NCBI GenBank assembly: GCA_046352935.1
Contig: JAXMGR010000023.1
Span: 1 to 59,781 of the forward strand
Direction: 5' to 3'
DNA from: CAYWMY01 sp046352935
GTDB lineage: Bacteria; Pseudomonadota; Gammaproteobacteria; Steroidobacterales; Steroidobacteraceae
DNA length: 59,781 nucleotides
Part shown: piece after piece, positions 1 to 9,215 of the stretch
Layout: each line of letters opens with the position of its first letter
Numbering within the stretch: position 1 is the first letter of the stretch
Translations under genes and position numbers: made by a program
The notes under the pieces: model-generated
The model's database searches: none
What the model was told of the DNA's origin: nothing
What the model saw: only the letters and a program-made list of their open reading frames with translations

Positions 1-3
1 CGC

Positions 4-2280
4 TCAGGGGATGAGTTCGGGCTCGCGCAGCGAGCGCGTGACGAGCGTCAGCGCTTCCGCGGTCTCGTCGGCGGTCACGCGCACCGTGCCGCCGTCGACC
101 AGCCGGCCGAACAGCAGCTCCTCCGCGAGCGGCCGCTTGATCTGCTCCTGGATGAGCCGCGCCATCGGCCGCGCCCCCATCTTCGGATCGTAGCCCCGCT
201 TCGCGAGCCAGCTGCGCGCCGAATCGTCGACCGTCAGCGCCACACCCTTCGTCTCCAGCTGCGTCTCGACCTCGAGCAGCAGCTTGTCGACCACGCGCTC
301 GATCGTCACCGGGTCGAGCGACTTGAACTGGATGACGGCGTCGAGGCGGTTGCGGAACTCCGGCGAGAACATCCGGCGGATCGCCTCCATCGCGTCGGGC
401 GCGTTGTCCGAGGCCACGAAGCCGATGCTCGTGCGGCTCATCTCGACGGCGCCCGCGTTCGTGGTCATGACGATGATGACGTGGCGGAAATCCGCCTTGC
501 GGCCGTTGTTGTCGGTGAGCGTGCCGTGGTCCATGACCTGCAGCAGCAGGTTGAACACGTCCGGGTGCGCCTTCTCGATCTCGTCGAGCAGCAGCACGCT
601 GTGCGGGTGCTTGGTCACGGCCTCGGTCAGCAGTCCGCCCTGGTCGAAGCCGACGTACCCGGGCGGCGCGCCGATGAGGCGCGAGACCGTGTGACGCTCC
701 ATGTACTCGGACATGTCGAAACGCAGGAACTCGACGCCGAGGGCGAGCGCGAGCTGGCGCGTGACCTCGGTCTTGCCCACGCCGGTCGGACCCGCGAACA
801 GGAAGGATCCCACGGGCTTGCGCTCGGTGCCGAGACCCGCGCGCGCCATCTTGATCGCGCTGCCCAGGGCCTCGATCGCCTGGTCCTGGCCGAAGATCAC
901 GAGCCTGAGGTTGCGCTCCAGGTTCCTGAGGGTGTCGCGATCGCTGCTCGAGACCTGCTTCGGCGGGATGCGCGCCATGCGCGCGACCACGGATTCGATG
1001 TGCGCGACGGTCACGACCGTCTCGCGCTTCTCGGGCGGCTTCAGTCGCAGCGCGGCGCCCGCCTCGTCGACGACGTCGATGGCCTTGTCGGGCAGGTGCC
1101 GGTCGTTGATGTAGCGCGAGGCGAGCTCGGCGGCGGCCTTCAGCGCGTCGTCCTCGTAGCGGACGCCGTGGTGCTCCTCGAAACGCGAACGCAGCCCGCG
1201 CAGGATGTCGATGGTCTCGCCCACGGTGGGCTCGACGACGTCGATCTTCTGGAAGCGCCGCGCCAGCGCGTGGTCCTTCTCGAAGATGCCGCGGTATTCG
1301 GTGTAGGTGGTCGAACCGATGCAGCGCAGCTCGCCGCTCGCGAGCACGGGCTTGATGAGGTTCGAGGCATCCATGACGCCGCCCGAGGCCGCGCCGGCGC
1401 CGATCACGGTGTGGATCTCGTCGATGAACAGCACTGCACCCGGCTGCCTGCGCAGCTCCGCGATCACGGCCTTGAGCCGCTTCTCGAAGTCGCCGCGGTA
1501 CTTCGTGCCGGCGATCAGCGAGCCCAGGTCCAGCGACCAGATCGTCGCGTCCACGAGCACGTCCGGGACCTTGCCCTCGACGATGAGCCGTGCGAGCCCC
1601 TCGGCGATGGCGGTCTTGCCGACGCCGGCCTCGCCGACGTACAGCGGGTTGTTCTTGCGCCGGCGGCAGAGGATCTCGACGGTGCGCTCGACCTCGAGAT
1701 GACGGCCGATGAGCGGATCGATGCGACCCTCGGCCGCGAGGCGGTTCAGGTTCGTGCAGTATTTCTCGAGGGCACCGCCCGCGGTGTCCGCTTCGCGCTC
1801 GCCCTCGCCTTCCTCGCGCTCCTTCGCGTCCTCGCGCGGCTCCGCCGCCGTCCTGCCGAGCCCGTGGGACACGAAGTTGACGATGTCGAGCCGCGTCACG
1901 CCCTGCGAGGTCAGCAGGAAGATCGCGTGGGACTGCTTCTCGCTGAAGATGGCGACCAGCACGTTCGCGACCGTGACCTCCTTGCGGCCGCTCGACTGCA
2001 CGTGGAACACGGCCCGCTGCAGCACGCGCTGGAAGCCGAGCGTCGGCTGCACCTCGCGGTCGTCGTCGGCCGGGAGCTTCGGCGTCGTCTCCTTCACGAA
2101 CTGCTCGAGATCGCGCGTCAGGCGCGGGATGTCGCAGCCGCAGGCCTTGAGGATCTCGCGCACGCGCGGCGTCTCGACGATGGACAGCAGCAGGTGCTCC
2201 ACCGTCATGTACTCGTGGCGCGCCTCGCGGGCCTTCTGGAAGGCCTCGTTCAGGCAGAACTCGAGTTCACTCGACAGCAC
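4..2280 (-). CDS. clpA: ATP-dependent Clp protease ATPase subunit ClpA
   Basis: AAA+ unfoldase that feeds substrates to the ClpP peptidase in the cytoplasm. The 758 residues match the family length. Two Clp N-repeats fill about residues 1-145. The first AAA module has Walker A GEAGVGKT at 216-223 and Walker B VLFIDE at 283-288; the second has GPTGVGKT at 497-504 and VLLLDE at 562-567. The ClpP-docking IGF tripeptide is at about 619-621. The start is GTG, chosen because MLSSELEFCLNEAF matches the family N-terminus. It directly abuts the clpS stop codon, so the two genes are co-transcribed. Nothing unusual was seen. Confidence 0.97.
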   Translation of the reverse strand: MLSSELEFCLNEAFQKAREARHEYMTVEHLLLSIVETPRVREILKACGCDIPRLTRDLEQFVKETTPKLPADDDREVQPTLGFQRVLQRAVFHVQSSGRKEVTVANVLVAIFSEKQSHAIFLLTSQGVTRLDIVNFVSHGLGRTAAEPREDAKEREEGEGEREADTAGGALEKYCTNLNRLAAEGRIDPLIGRHLEVERTVEILCRRRKNNPLYVGEAGVGKTAIAEGLARLIVEGKVPDVLVDATIWSLDLGSLIAGTKYRGDFEKRLKAVIAELRRQPGAVLFIDEIHTVIGAGAASGGVMDASNLIKPVLASGELRCIGSTTYTEYRGIFEKDHALARRFQKIDVVEPTVGETIDILRGLRSRFEEHHGVRYEDDALKAAAELASRYINDRHLPDKAIDVVDEAGAALRLKPPEKRETVVTVAHIESVVARMARIPPKQVSSSDRDTLRNLERNLRLVIFGQDQAIEALGSAIKMARAGLGTERKPVGSFLFAGPTGVGKTEVTRQLALALGVEFLRFDMSEYMERHTVSRLIGAPPGYVGFDQGGLLTEAVTKHPHSVLLLDEIEKAHPDVFNLLLQVMDHGTLTDNNGRKADFRHVIIVMTTNAGAVEMSRTSIGFVASDNAPDAMEAIRRMFSPEFRNRLDAVIQFKSLDPVTIERVVDKLLLEVETQLETKGVALTVDDSARSWLAKRGYDPKMGARPMARLIQEQIKRPLAEELLFGRLVDGGTVRVTADETAEALTLVTRSLREPELIP

Positions 2281-2616
2281 TCAGGTCTCCTCCATCGTGC
2301 ACAGCAGCGGGTGCTGGTGCTGGCGTGCATAGGTCGTCACCTGCGCAACCTTGGTCTCGGCGATCTCGAAGGTGTAGACACCGCACACGCCTTTGCCGTG
2401 CGTGTGCACCTCCAGCATGATCCGCGTCGCCTTCGTGCGGTCAAGCCCGAAGATGCGCTCCAGCACGTCCACGACGAATTCCATGGGGGTGTAATCGTCG
2501 TTGAGCAGCACGACCTGGTACAGCGGCGGCTTCTTGACGAGGGGCTCGGCCTCCTCGACGACCAGGCTCTGGCCCGGCTGATCGGTGGCGGGATCGTGAT
2601 CCTTGCGCTGGGCCAT
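2281..2616 (-). CDS. clpS: ATP-dependent Clp protease adaptor ClpS
   Basis: Adaptor that binds the ClpA N-domain and delivers N-degron substrates. It has 111 residues with a flexible N-terminal extension of about 30 residues, then the conserved core LLNDDYTPMEFVVDVL and the motif HTHGKGVCGVYTFEIAE. ATG start. It lies immediately upstream of clpA with no gap. The divergent gspC begins about 260 bp away on the other strand, and that spacer holds no recognised feature. The cspD gene often found next to clpS is absent here. Confidence 0.97.
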   Translation of the reverse strand: MAQRKDHDPATDQPGQSLVVEEAEPLVKKPPLYQVVLLNDDYTPMEFVVDVLERIFGLDRTKATRIMLEVHTHGKGVCGVYTFEIAETKVAQVTTYARQHQHPLLCTMEET

Positions 2617-2878
2617 GGGCTCCGTGTCACTTCGATGCGGATTTCAGGGTTCTTTTATATGGCTGGCAATGCCCGCTGACAAGGCGCCCGGCCGCCCGCC
2701 CGCTCACCGCGGCTGTCGCCGTGCGGCGACGCAGCGGCCCATCTCGCGAGAAACTCTACGAATCGCCGGCAAGTCTGCGACGTGACTGGATTTTCCGGGC
2801 TGCACCGGCCTTGTCCCTGCCGGACTCCTGCACGTATGATCCGGGCCAGCGACCGGCCCGGTGGCGCGACGATTGCAC

Positions 2879-3799
2879 ATGGCGATGCCCGCACTCCTGC
2901 AGAAGCTCGGCGAACTCGACCGGGATGCGCTCGTCCGCGCGGCCGGCGAGCATGCGCCGGTCATCGTCTCCGCGCTGCTCGTGATCGCCATCGCCGCGGT
3001 GTTCGCGGGCAACGTGCTGCGGCTGCTGGCCCCGCCCGGGGCGCCGACGGGCGTGGCACCCGCCCCCGCCGCGCCCGCACCGCCGGTGGACGTGGGCGCG
3101 ATCGTGAACGCGCACCTCTTCGGCCTGGCGGCGCCGGTGGCCGGCGACCCCGCGAGCGCCCCGGCGACTTCCTCGAACCTCGTGCTGGTCGGCACCATCG
3201 CGGGCCCGGACCCCGAACAGGGCTGGGCCATCCTCGGGCAGAACGCGCAGTCGGCACGCGTCATGGCCACCGGCTCCGCGCTGGCGGGCGGCGTCCTGCT
3301 GAAGGCCGTGTACCCGGACCGCGTCGTGCTGGAGATCGGCGGCCGGCTCGAATCGCTGCTGCTGCCCCGCCTGTCCGGCGCGGCGGGTCCCTATCCGGTG
3401 CGCGCCGCGAGTTCCGATGCGGGCGCCATGATCGACGCGGTGCGCTCCGCCATCGGCAACCAGGCGGCGCTCGCGCGGGCCGGCGAGGTGGTGCGTCCGC
3501 AGCCCGTGTTCGCGAACGGCAACCTGCGCGGTGTGCGGGCCTACCCCGGCAGCAACCGGCAGGTCTTCTCGAAGCTAGGGCTGCAGCCCGGTGACCTGGT
3601 CACGGCGATCAACGGTGCCCAGCTCGAGGACGTGCAGCGCGCGACCGCCACGCTGCGCAACCTCGGCAACGAACCCGTGCAGCTCACGGTCGAGCGCAAC
3701 GGGCAGGCGCGGCAGGTCACGGTGGACCCCGGCGCGGTGGCACAGAACCTGGCAGGCGGCGCCGCGGACGACGACGAACCGCCGATGGGCGAACCATGA
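2879..3799 (+). CDS. gspC: Type II secretion system inner-membrane protein GspC
   Basis: Links the inner-membrane platform of the type II secretion system to the GspD secretin. One transmembrane helix lies at about residues 27-48, followed by an Ala/Pro linker. The HR domain follows at about 70-150 (VDVGAIVNAHLFGLAAP, then LVLVGTIAGPDPEQGWAILG). A C-terminal PDZ domain covers about 225-285 (GLQPGDLVTAING). About 306 residues. Three in-frame starts are possible (GTG at 2861, ATG at 2879, ATG at 2885); none has a clear ribosome-binding site, and 2879 was chosen. The stop overlaps the gspD start by 3 bases. Confidence 0.9.
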   Translation: MAMPALLQKLGELDRDALVRAAGEHAPVIVSALLVIAIAAVFAGNVLRLLAPPGAPTGVAPAPAAPAPPVDVGAIVNAHLFGLAAPVAGDPASAPATSSNLVLVGTIAGPDPEQGWAILGQNAQSARVMATGSALAGGVLLKAVYPDRVVLEIGGRLESLLLPRLSGAAGPYPVRAASSDAGAMIDAVRSAIGNQAALARAGEVVRPQPVFANGNLRGVRAYPGSNRQVFSKLGLQPGDLVTAINGAQLEDVQRATATLRNLGNEPVQLTVERNGQARQVTVDPGAVAQNLAGGAADDDEPPMGEP

Positions 3800-5958
3800 G
3801 AGCCATGCAACACAGCAAACGGACCTGGGTGCGACTGGCGCAGGGACTCGCGGCGACGCTCGCGCTCGCGATCGCGGGCAGCGCGCCCGGACAGCAGTCC
3901 GAAGCCATGATCACGCCGAACTACAAGGACGCGGACCTGGGCCAGGTCGTCGAGGCCGTGAGCCAGGTGACCGGCCGCAGCTTCATCCTGGACCCGCGCG
4001 TGCGCGCCCAGGTCACGATGCTGTCGACGACGCCGATGACCCCGGATGCGTTCTACGAGGCCTTCCTCGCGATCCTCCAGGTCCACGGATTCATCGCCGT
4101 GCCGGCGGGCAACGTGGTCAAGATCCTTCCCGACGCCAACGCGCGCCAGCTCCCGGCCAACGACCTGCCCGACCGCGTCAGCGCGACCTCGGACGAGATC
4201 GTCACGCAGGTCATCCAGGTCCGGAACGTCTCCGCCGCGCAGCTCGTGCCCATCCTGCGGCCGCTGATCCCGCAGTACGGCCACCTCGCCGCCTATCCGA
4301 CCTCGAACATCCTGATCATCTCCGACCGCGCCTCGAACGTGAACCGCATGGTGCGCATCATCCAGCGCATCGACCAGTCCGGCGACGCCGACATCGACGT
4401 GCTCCGGCTCGAACACGCCTCGGCCGGCGAGATCGTGCGCGTCGTGAACTCGCTGATGCAGGGCCAGGCCGCCGAGGCCGGCGGGCAGAGCGCGCGCATC
4501 GTCGCCGACGAGCGTACCAACAGCGTGCTGATCAGCGGCGACTCGGGCCAGCGCCTGCGCATCAAGGCGCTCATCGCGCACCTCGACACGCCGCTCGATG
4601 CGGGCGGCGACACGCAGGTGCGTTACCTGCGCTACGCCGACGCCGAGAAGATCGCGCCGAAGCTCAAGGAACAGCTCGCGGTGACGCAGGCGAGCCAGCA
4701 GGGTGGCACGGGTACGGCCGCGGGCGCGGCGGGCGCCACGCAGCTCGACAGGCAGACCAGCATCTGGGCGGACGTCGAGACCAACGCGCTCGTGATCACG
4801 GCACCGCCGAAGACCATGCGCTCGCTGATGCAGGTCATCGACCGCCTCGACATCCGCCGCGCGCAGGTGCTCGTCGAGGCGCTGATCGTGGAAGTCTCGG
4901 CCGACAAGGCCTCCGAGCTCGGCGTCAACTGGGCCATCGACGGGTCGAAGGACAGCAACATCGTCGGCCTGTTCAACCCCACGGGCACCAGCGCCAACCC
5001 CGTGACGCTGACCGACGTCGCCAAGGCGCTCTCGGAGGGCATCGAGAACACGACCATCCCGACGGGCTCGGTGCTGGGCGGCGGCCGGTTCACGGAGAAC
5101 GGCACGAACTTCGTCGCGATCCTCAAGGCGCTGCGCGGCGACGGGATGACCAACGTCGTGGCGATGCCGTCGGTGCTCACCCTCGACAACGAGGAGGCGC
5201 AGATCAAGGTCGCGCAGGAGGTGCCGTTCATCACGGGCTCCTACACGAACACGGGCGGCAACAACAACGGCTCGGTGAACCCCTTCCAGACCATCCAGCG
5301 CGAGGAAGTCGGCACGATCCTGAAGATCACGCCGCAGATCACCGACGACAGCACCATCCTGCTCAAGATCGAGCAGGAGGCCTCCAGCCTCGCGGCCAGT
5401 TCCTCGGGCGCGGTCGACCTCATCACGAACAAGCGCACCATCAACACGCGCGTGCTCGTCGACGACGGCGGCATGGTCGTGCTGGGCGGCCTGATCTCGG
5501 ATTCGCTGCAGGAGAACCGGCAGCAGCTCCCGATCCTGGGCAGCATCCCGCTGATCGGCGAGCTGTTCCGCTCGCGCAGCACGCGCAAGACCAAGACCAA
5601 CCTGCTGGTCTTCATCCGCCCGCGCGTGCTCCTGAACGCCGAGGACGCGGCGATCGCCACGAATGCGAAGTACAACTACATCCGCGACCTGCAGCAGCGC
5701 CGACGCAAGGGCAAGGTGCAGCTGATGCCCGGCGAACGCCAGCCGCTGCTGCCCGAGCTCGAAGGGCCGGTCGCGCCGGCCCCGCGCGGGCCCGCACCGT
5801 CGACCGTACCATCGACCGCACCGGCGCCCGCCAGCGGATCCGCCCCTGCGGGTTCCGCCTCCACCGGGCCCGCGCCGGGCCCGCCCGCGGCACCGCTGCC
5901 CGCCGGGGGCGCGACGCCGGGCGGCGCGACGCAGGGCGGAGGTGGCGCGGCGCCATGA
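3796..5958 (+). CDS. gspD: Type II secretion system secretin GspD
   Basis: Outer-membrane secretin channel of the type II secretion system. A signal peptide ends near residue 33 (LALAIAGSAPGQQ). It is followed by N0-N3 ring domains (for example SQVTGRSFILDPRVRAQVT and repeated NSLMQ/TNSVLI motifs) and the secretin core (VPFITGS, then EEVGTILKITPQI). The last ~70 residues form an Ala/Pro/Gly-rich tail after the usual end of the domain. 720 residues. ATG overlaps the gspC stop and the stop overlaps gspE, so the genes are translationally coupled. Confidence 0.95.
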   Translation: MRAMQHSKRTWVRLAQGLAATLALAIAGSAPGQQSEAMITPNYKDADLGQVVEAVSQVTGRSFILDPRVRAQVTMLSTTPMTPDAFYEAFLAILQVHGFIAVPAGNVVKILPDANARQLPANDLPDRVSATSDEIVTQVIQVRNVSAAQLVPILRPLIPQYGHLAAYPTSNILIISDRASNVNRMVRIIQRIDQSGDADIDVLRLEHASAGEIVRVVNSLMQGQAAEAGGQSARIVADERTNSVLISGDSGQRLRIKALIAHLDTPLDAGGDTQVRYLRYADAEKIAPKLKEQLAVTQASQQGGTGTAAGAAGATQLDRQTSIWADVETNALVITAPPKTMRSLMQVIDRLDIRRAQVLVEALIVEVSADKASELGVNWAIDGSKDSNIVGLFNPTGTSANPVTLTDVAKALSEGIENTTIPTGSVLGGGRFTENGTNFVAILKALRGDGMTNVVAMPSVLTLDNEEAQIKVAQEVPFITGSYTNTGGNNNGSVNPFQTIQREEVGTILKITPQITDDSTILLKIEQEASSLAASSSGAVDLITNKRTINTRVLVDDGGMVVLGGLISDSLQENRQQLPILGSIPLIGELFRSRSTRKTKTNLLVFIRPRVLLNAEDAAIATNAKYNYIRDLQQRRRKGKVQLMPGERQPLLPELEGPVAPAPRGPAPSTVPSTAPAPASGSAPAGSASTGPAPGPPAAPLPAGGATPGGATQGGGGAAP

Positions 5959-7448
5959 GCCGGCCTGCCACCGACCTGCCCCTGCGCGGCCAGCGACCGG
6001 GCTTCGCGTTCGCGCGTCGCCACGGTGTCCTGCTGCGCGAAGTCACGGAGAGCCACGCCCAGGTGGTCGTGCGCGAGGGTGCGGCACCGACCGCGGTCGC
6101 CGAGCTGCGCCGGCTCGTGGGCCTGCCCCTCCTGATCGAGCGGACACCGGCCGAGAGCTTCGACGAGCTGCTCCGCAAGGCCTACGAGGCGGGCGGCAGC
6201 GAGACCGGCCAGCTCGCCGAGGGCCTCGAGGGCGACACCGACCTCGCGCATCTCGCCGAGGACCTGCCCGAGCCGTCCGACCTGCTGGAGAGCGACGACG
6301 ATGCGCCGGTCATCCGGCTCATCAACGGTGTGCTGACGCAGGCCGTGAAGGAAAACGCCTCCGACATCCACATCGAGCCCTTCGAGAACCGGCTCGTCGT
6401 GCGCTATCGCGTCGACGGCGTGCTGCGCGAGGTCGTGCAGACGAAGCGCGCGGTCGCGCCGCTCATCGTCTCGCGCATCAAGGTCATGTCGAAGCTCGAC
6501 ATTGCCGAGAAGCGCCTGCCGCAGGACGGCCGCATCTCGCTGCGCATCGCGGGCCGCGCCGTCGATGTGCGCGTCTCGACCATCCCCTCGGGCCACGGCG
6601 AGCGCGTCGTGCTGCGCCTGCTCGACAAGCAGGCCGGCAAGCTCGACCTCGCCTCGCTCGGCATGGATCCGTCGACGCAGGCGGTGATGGACGAGCTGAT
6701 CCACAAGCCGCACGGCATCATCCTCGTCACGGGCCCGACGGGCTCGGGCAAGACCACGACGCTGTATGCGGCTCTCGACCGCATCAACGACCGCACGCGC
6801 AACATCATGACGGTCGAGGACCCGATCGAGTACTACTTCGACGGCATCGGCCAGACCCAGGTCAACACCAAGGTGGAGATGACCTTCGCGCGCGGCCTGC
6901 GCGCGATCCTGCGCCAGGACCCGGACGTCGTGATGGTGGGCGAGATCCGCGACGTCGAGACCGCGCAGATCGCGGTGCAGGCCTCGCTGACCGGCCACCT
7001 CGTGCTCTCGACGCTGCACACGAACACCGCGGTCGGCGCCGTCACGCGCCTGCGCGACATGGGCGTCGAGCCCTTCCTGCTGTCATCGACGCTGCTCGGC
7101 GTGCTGTCGCAGCGCCTCCTGCGCGTGCTGAACCCCGAGTCCCGCGTGCCCTACACGGCCGGCGACTACGAACGCCGCCTGCTCAACATCCCGCCCGACG
7201 CGCCGGCGCCCACGCTGCACCATCCGGGCCGCGACGCGGCCGGCGGCTACCGTGGCCGCACGGGGATCTACGAGCTCGTCGTGATCGATGACGTGATGCG
7301 CGGCATGATCCACGACGGCGCGGGCGAGCACGATCTCGAGCGCCATGCCCGCACGCAGTCGCCGTCGATCCGCGACGATGGCCGTGCCAAGGTGCTCGCG
7401 GGCACGACCTCGCTCGAAGAGCTGCTGCGCGTGACGCGCGAGGACTAG
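5955..7448 (+). CDS. gspE: Type II secretion system ATPase GspE, lacking the zinc-binding cysteines
   Basis: Cytoplasmic hexameric ATPase that drives pseudopilus assembly. 497 residues, starting at the ATG that overlaps the gspD stop. Visible motifs are Walker A GPTGSGKT at 260-267, the Asp box around 284-300, Walker B with VVMVGEIRD at 325-333, and the His box TGHLVLSTLHTN. Oddity: the tetra-cysteine zinc module that normally lies between about 390 and 435 is gone. LNPESR stands where CxxC is expected and GRDAAGGYRGRTGIYEL where the second CxxC is expected. I see no cysteine in the protein. The rest of the fold is intact, so it is probably functional. Confidence 0.94.
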   Translation: MSRPATDLPLRGQRPGFAFARRHGVLLREVTESHAQVVVREGAAPTAVAELRRLVGLPLLIERTPAESFDELLRKAYEAGGSETGQLAEGLEGDTDLAHLAEDLPEPSDLLESDDDAPVIRLINGVLTQAVKENASDIHIEPFENRLVVRYRVDGVLREVVQTKRAVAPLIVSRIKVMSKLDIAEKRLPQDGRISLRIAGRAVDVRVSTIPSGHGERVVLRLLDKQAGKLDLASLGMDPSTQAVMDELIHKPHGIILVTGPTGSGKTTTLYAALDRINDRTRNIMTVEDPIEYYFDGIGQTQVNTKVEMTFARGLRAILRQDPDVVMVGEIRDVETAQIAVQASLTGHLVLSTLHTNTAVGAVTRLRDMGVEPFLLSSTLLGVLSQRLLRVLNPESRVPYTAGDYERRLLNIPPDAPAPTLHHPGRDAAGGYRGRTGIYELVVIDDVMRGMIHDGAGEHDLERHARTQSPSIRDDGRAKVLAGTTSLEELLRVTRED

Positions 7449-7513
7449 GCTCTGATCGGGTCGCACGCAACACCGTCGCGGCCATCCGGCGTGCCGGGCC
7501 CCGGGCAGAGCTG

Positions 7514-8731
7514 ATGCCCGCCTACGAATACACGGCTCTCGACACAGCGGGTCGCGAGAAGCGCGGACTCCTCGAGGGGGACACGCCGCGCCACGTCCGC
7601 CAGCTGCTTCGCGAGCAGGGCCTGCTGCCGGTCGCGGTCGACGAGGTCGTCGCCACCGAGGAGAAGCGCAGCCGGCGCGGCTTCTCGTTCCGGCGCGGCA
7701 TCGCCGCGAGCGACCTCTCGCTGCTGACGCGCCAGCTCGCGACGCTGGTGAAGTCCGGACTGCCGCTCGAGGAGGCCCTGCTCGCCGTCTCCCAGCAGAG
7801 CGAGAAGCCTCGCGTGCAGAGCATCGTCGCGGGCGTGCGCTCGCGCGTGCTCGAGGGCCGAAGCCTGGCCGCGGGCCTCGCCGAGTTCCCGCAGGTGTTC
7901 GACGAGCTCTACCGCGCGACGGTGGCGGCCGGCGAGCAGTCGGGCCACCTCGACCCCGTGCTGGAGCGGCTCGCCGACTACACCGAGGCACGCCAGCTCC
8001 TGCAGAGCCGGATCCGGAACGCCATGATCTACCCGGCGCTGCTCACGGTGGTCTCGCTGGTGATCGTCTCTGTGCTGCTCGGCTACGTGGTGCCCGAGGT
8101 GGTCCGCGTGTTCGAGGCCGGTGGCCAGCAGCTGCCGCTCCTGACGCGCGTCCTGATCGGGGCCTCGGACCTGTTCCGGTCGTGGTGGTGGCTGCTGGCC
8201 GCGGTGGCCGGCGCCGCGTTCTGGGGCTTCCGGCGCGCGCTCGGCGAACCCGGCACGCGGCGGCGCTACGACCGTTTCAAGCTGTCGCTGCCGCTCGTCG
8301 GCCGCGTGGTGCGCGGTGCGAACGCCGCGCGCTTCGCGCGCACCTTCGCGATCCTGACCTCCAGCGCGGTGCCCGTGCTCGACGGCCTGCGCATCGCGGG
8401 CGAGGTCGTCACCAGCCTGCCGATGAAGGACGCAGTCGCCGAGGCCGCGGTGCGGGTGCGCGAGGGCGCGCCGATCGCGCGTTCCCTCGGCGCGAGTCGC
8501 CTGTTCCCGCCGATGCTCGTGCACCTCATCGCGAGCGGCGAGACCAGTGGCGAGCTCGAGACCATGCTGTCGCGCGCGGCCGAGAACCAGGAGCGCGAAC
8601 TCGACGGCATCGTCAACACCGCGGTCGGTGTGCTCGGACCGGTCATGATCCTCGTGATGGGTGGCTTCGTTTTCGTGATCGTGCTGGCACTTCTGCTGCC
8701 GATCTTCGAGCTCAACCAGCTCGTGCGTTGA
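7514..8731 (+). CDS. gspF: Type II secretion system inner-membrane platform protein GspF
   Basis: Polytopic platform protein that couples GspE to pseudopilin assembly. 405 residues with two repeated GspF domains (about 70-195 and 270-395). It has three hydrophobic segments, at about 175-200, 220-240 and 375-398. The N-terminal motif MPAYEYTALD is typical. It starts 65 bp after gspE. No gspG-N genes follow, so the pseudopilins and the L/M/N platform proteins must be encoded elsewhere. Confidence 0.95.
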   Translation: MPAYEYTALDTAGREKRGLLEGDTPRHVRQLLREQGLLPVAVDEVVATEEKRSRRGFSFRRGIAASDLSLLTRQLATLVKSGLPLEEALLAVSQQSEKPRVQSIVAGVRSRVLEGRSLAAGLAEFPQVFDELYRATVAAGEQSGHLDPVLERLADYTEARQLLQSRIRNAMIYPALLTVVSLVIVSVLLGYVVPEVVRVFEAGGQQLPLLTRVLIGASDLFRSWWWLLAAVAGAAFWGFRRALGEPGTRRRYDRFKLSLPLVGRVVRGANAARFARTFAILTSSAVPVLDGLRIAGEVVTSLPMKDAVAEAAVRVREGAPIARSLGASRLFPPMLVHLIASGETSGELETMLSRAAENQERELDGIVNTAVGVLGPVMILVMGGFVFVIVLALLLPIFELNQLVR

Positions 8732-8738
8732 CGCCCTC

Positions 8739-8767
8739 TTGCAGTCGCGCGGCGCGCGACATATAAA
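8739..8767 (+). promoter_or_regulatory. Sigma70-type promoter for the small acidic protein gene
   Basis: TTGCAG at 8739-8744 and TATAAA at 8762-8767 with a 17-base spacer, just after the gspF stop and about 74 bp before the ATG at 8841. This suggests the small gene is transcribed apart from the gsp operon. Inferred from sequence only. Confidence 0.6.
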
Positions 8768-8840
8768 CAGGGCCGCGTGACGACACGACGCACTTGAGGC
8801 ATGTGAATCTCACCACGGTTGCTTGCACGGTCCCGAGGCC

Positions 8841-9134
8841 ATGAGCGAGAAGCCAGAAGAAGATTTCGAGGACGGCGACGGCAGCGACATCGCCGATGGC
8901 GGGGAAGACCTCGACATCGACAGCATGATGCGCGACCTCGACAAGCAGAAGCGCCGCGGCCGCGGCGGCGGTCACCACGTCGACCCCGCCTGGCGCAAGC
9001 TGGAGCGTTTCCTGGACGACCAGCACACGCACGATCTGCTGTCGGACTTCGACGACTACGACATCAAGAGCGACGAAGACGAGGCGGAGCCGGAAACGCC
9101 CCCGCAGGGCGTGCGCGGCCGCAAGCGCGGCTGA
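8841..9134 (+). CDS. Small acidic protein of unknown function
   Basis: 97 residues, strongly acidic at the N-terminus (EEDFEDGDGSD) with a basic cluster (KQKRRGRGGG) near residue 40. A central WRKLERFLDDQHTHDLLSDF helix is followed by an acidic, then basic, C-terminal end. No signal peptide or membrane segment. The layout resembles small proteins sometimes named as PA3496-like in gammaproteobacteria, but I cannot assign a function. The start at 8841 was chosen over an upstream TTG because of a GAGG element before it. It has its own promoter and converges on dnaE2. Confidence 0.7.
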   Translation: MSEKPEEDFEDGDGSDIADGGEDLDIDSMMRDLDKQKRRGRGGGHHVDPAWRKLERFLDDQHTHDLLSDFDDYDIKSDEDEAEPETPPQGVRGRKRG

Positions 9135-9215
9135 ACCCGATACGGGGCGTGGCGCACCGGCGCCTTGATCGCACCCCGGGGCGGGACCGCGGCCCGCGGG
9201 AGGACCCGGCCACCG

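Noticed and set aside
481..2679. A 732-codon open frame opposite clpA and clpS
   Set aside because: Shadow of two certain genes.
5251..5285. AAC-rich stretch considered as a DGR template repeat
   Set aside because: It encodes a real Asn run in the GspD secretin core and has no similarity to the variable region frame.
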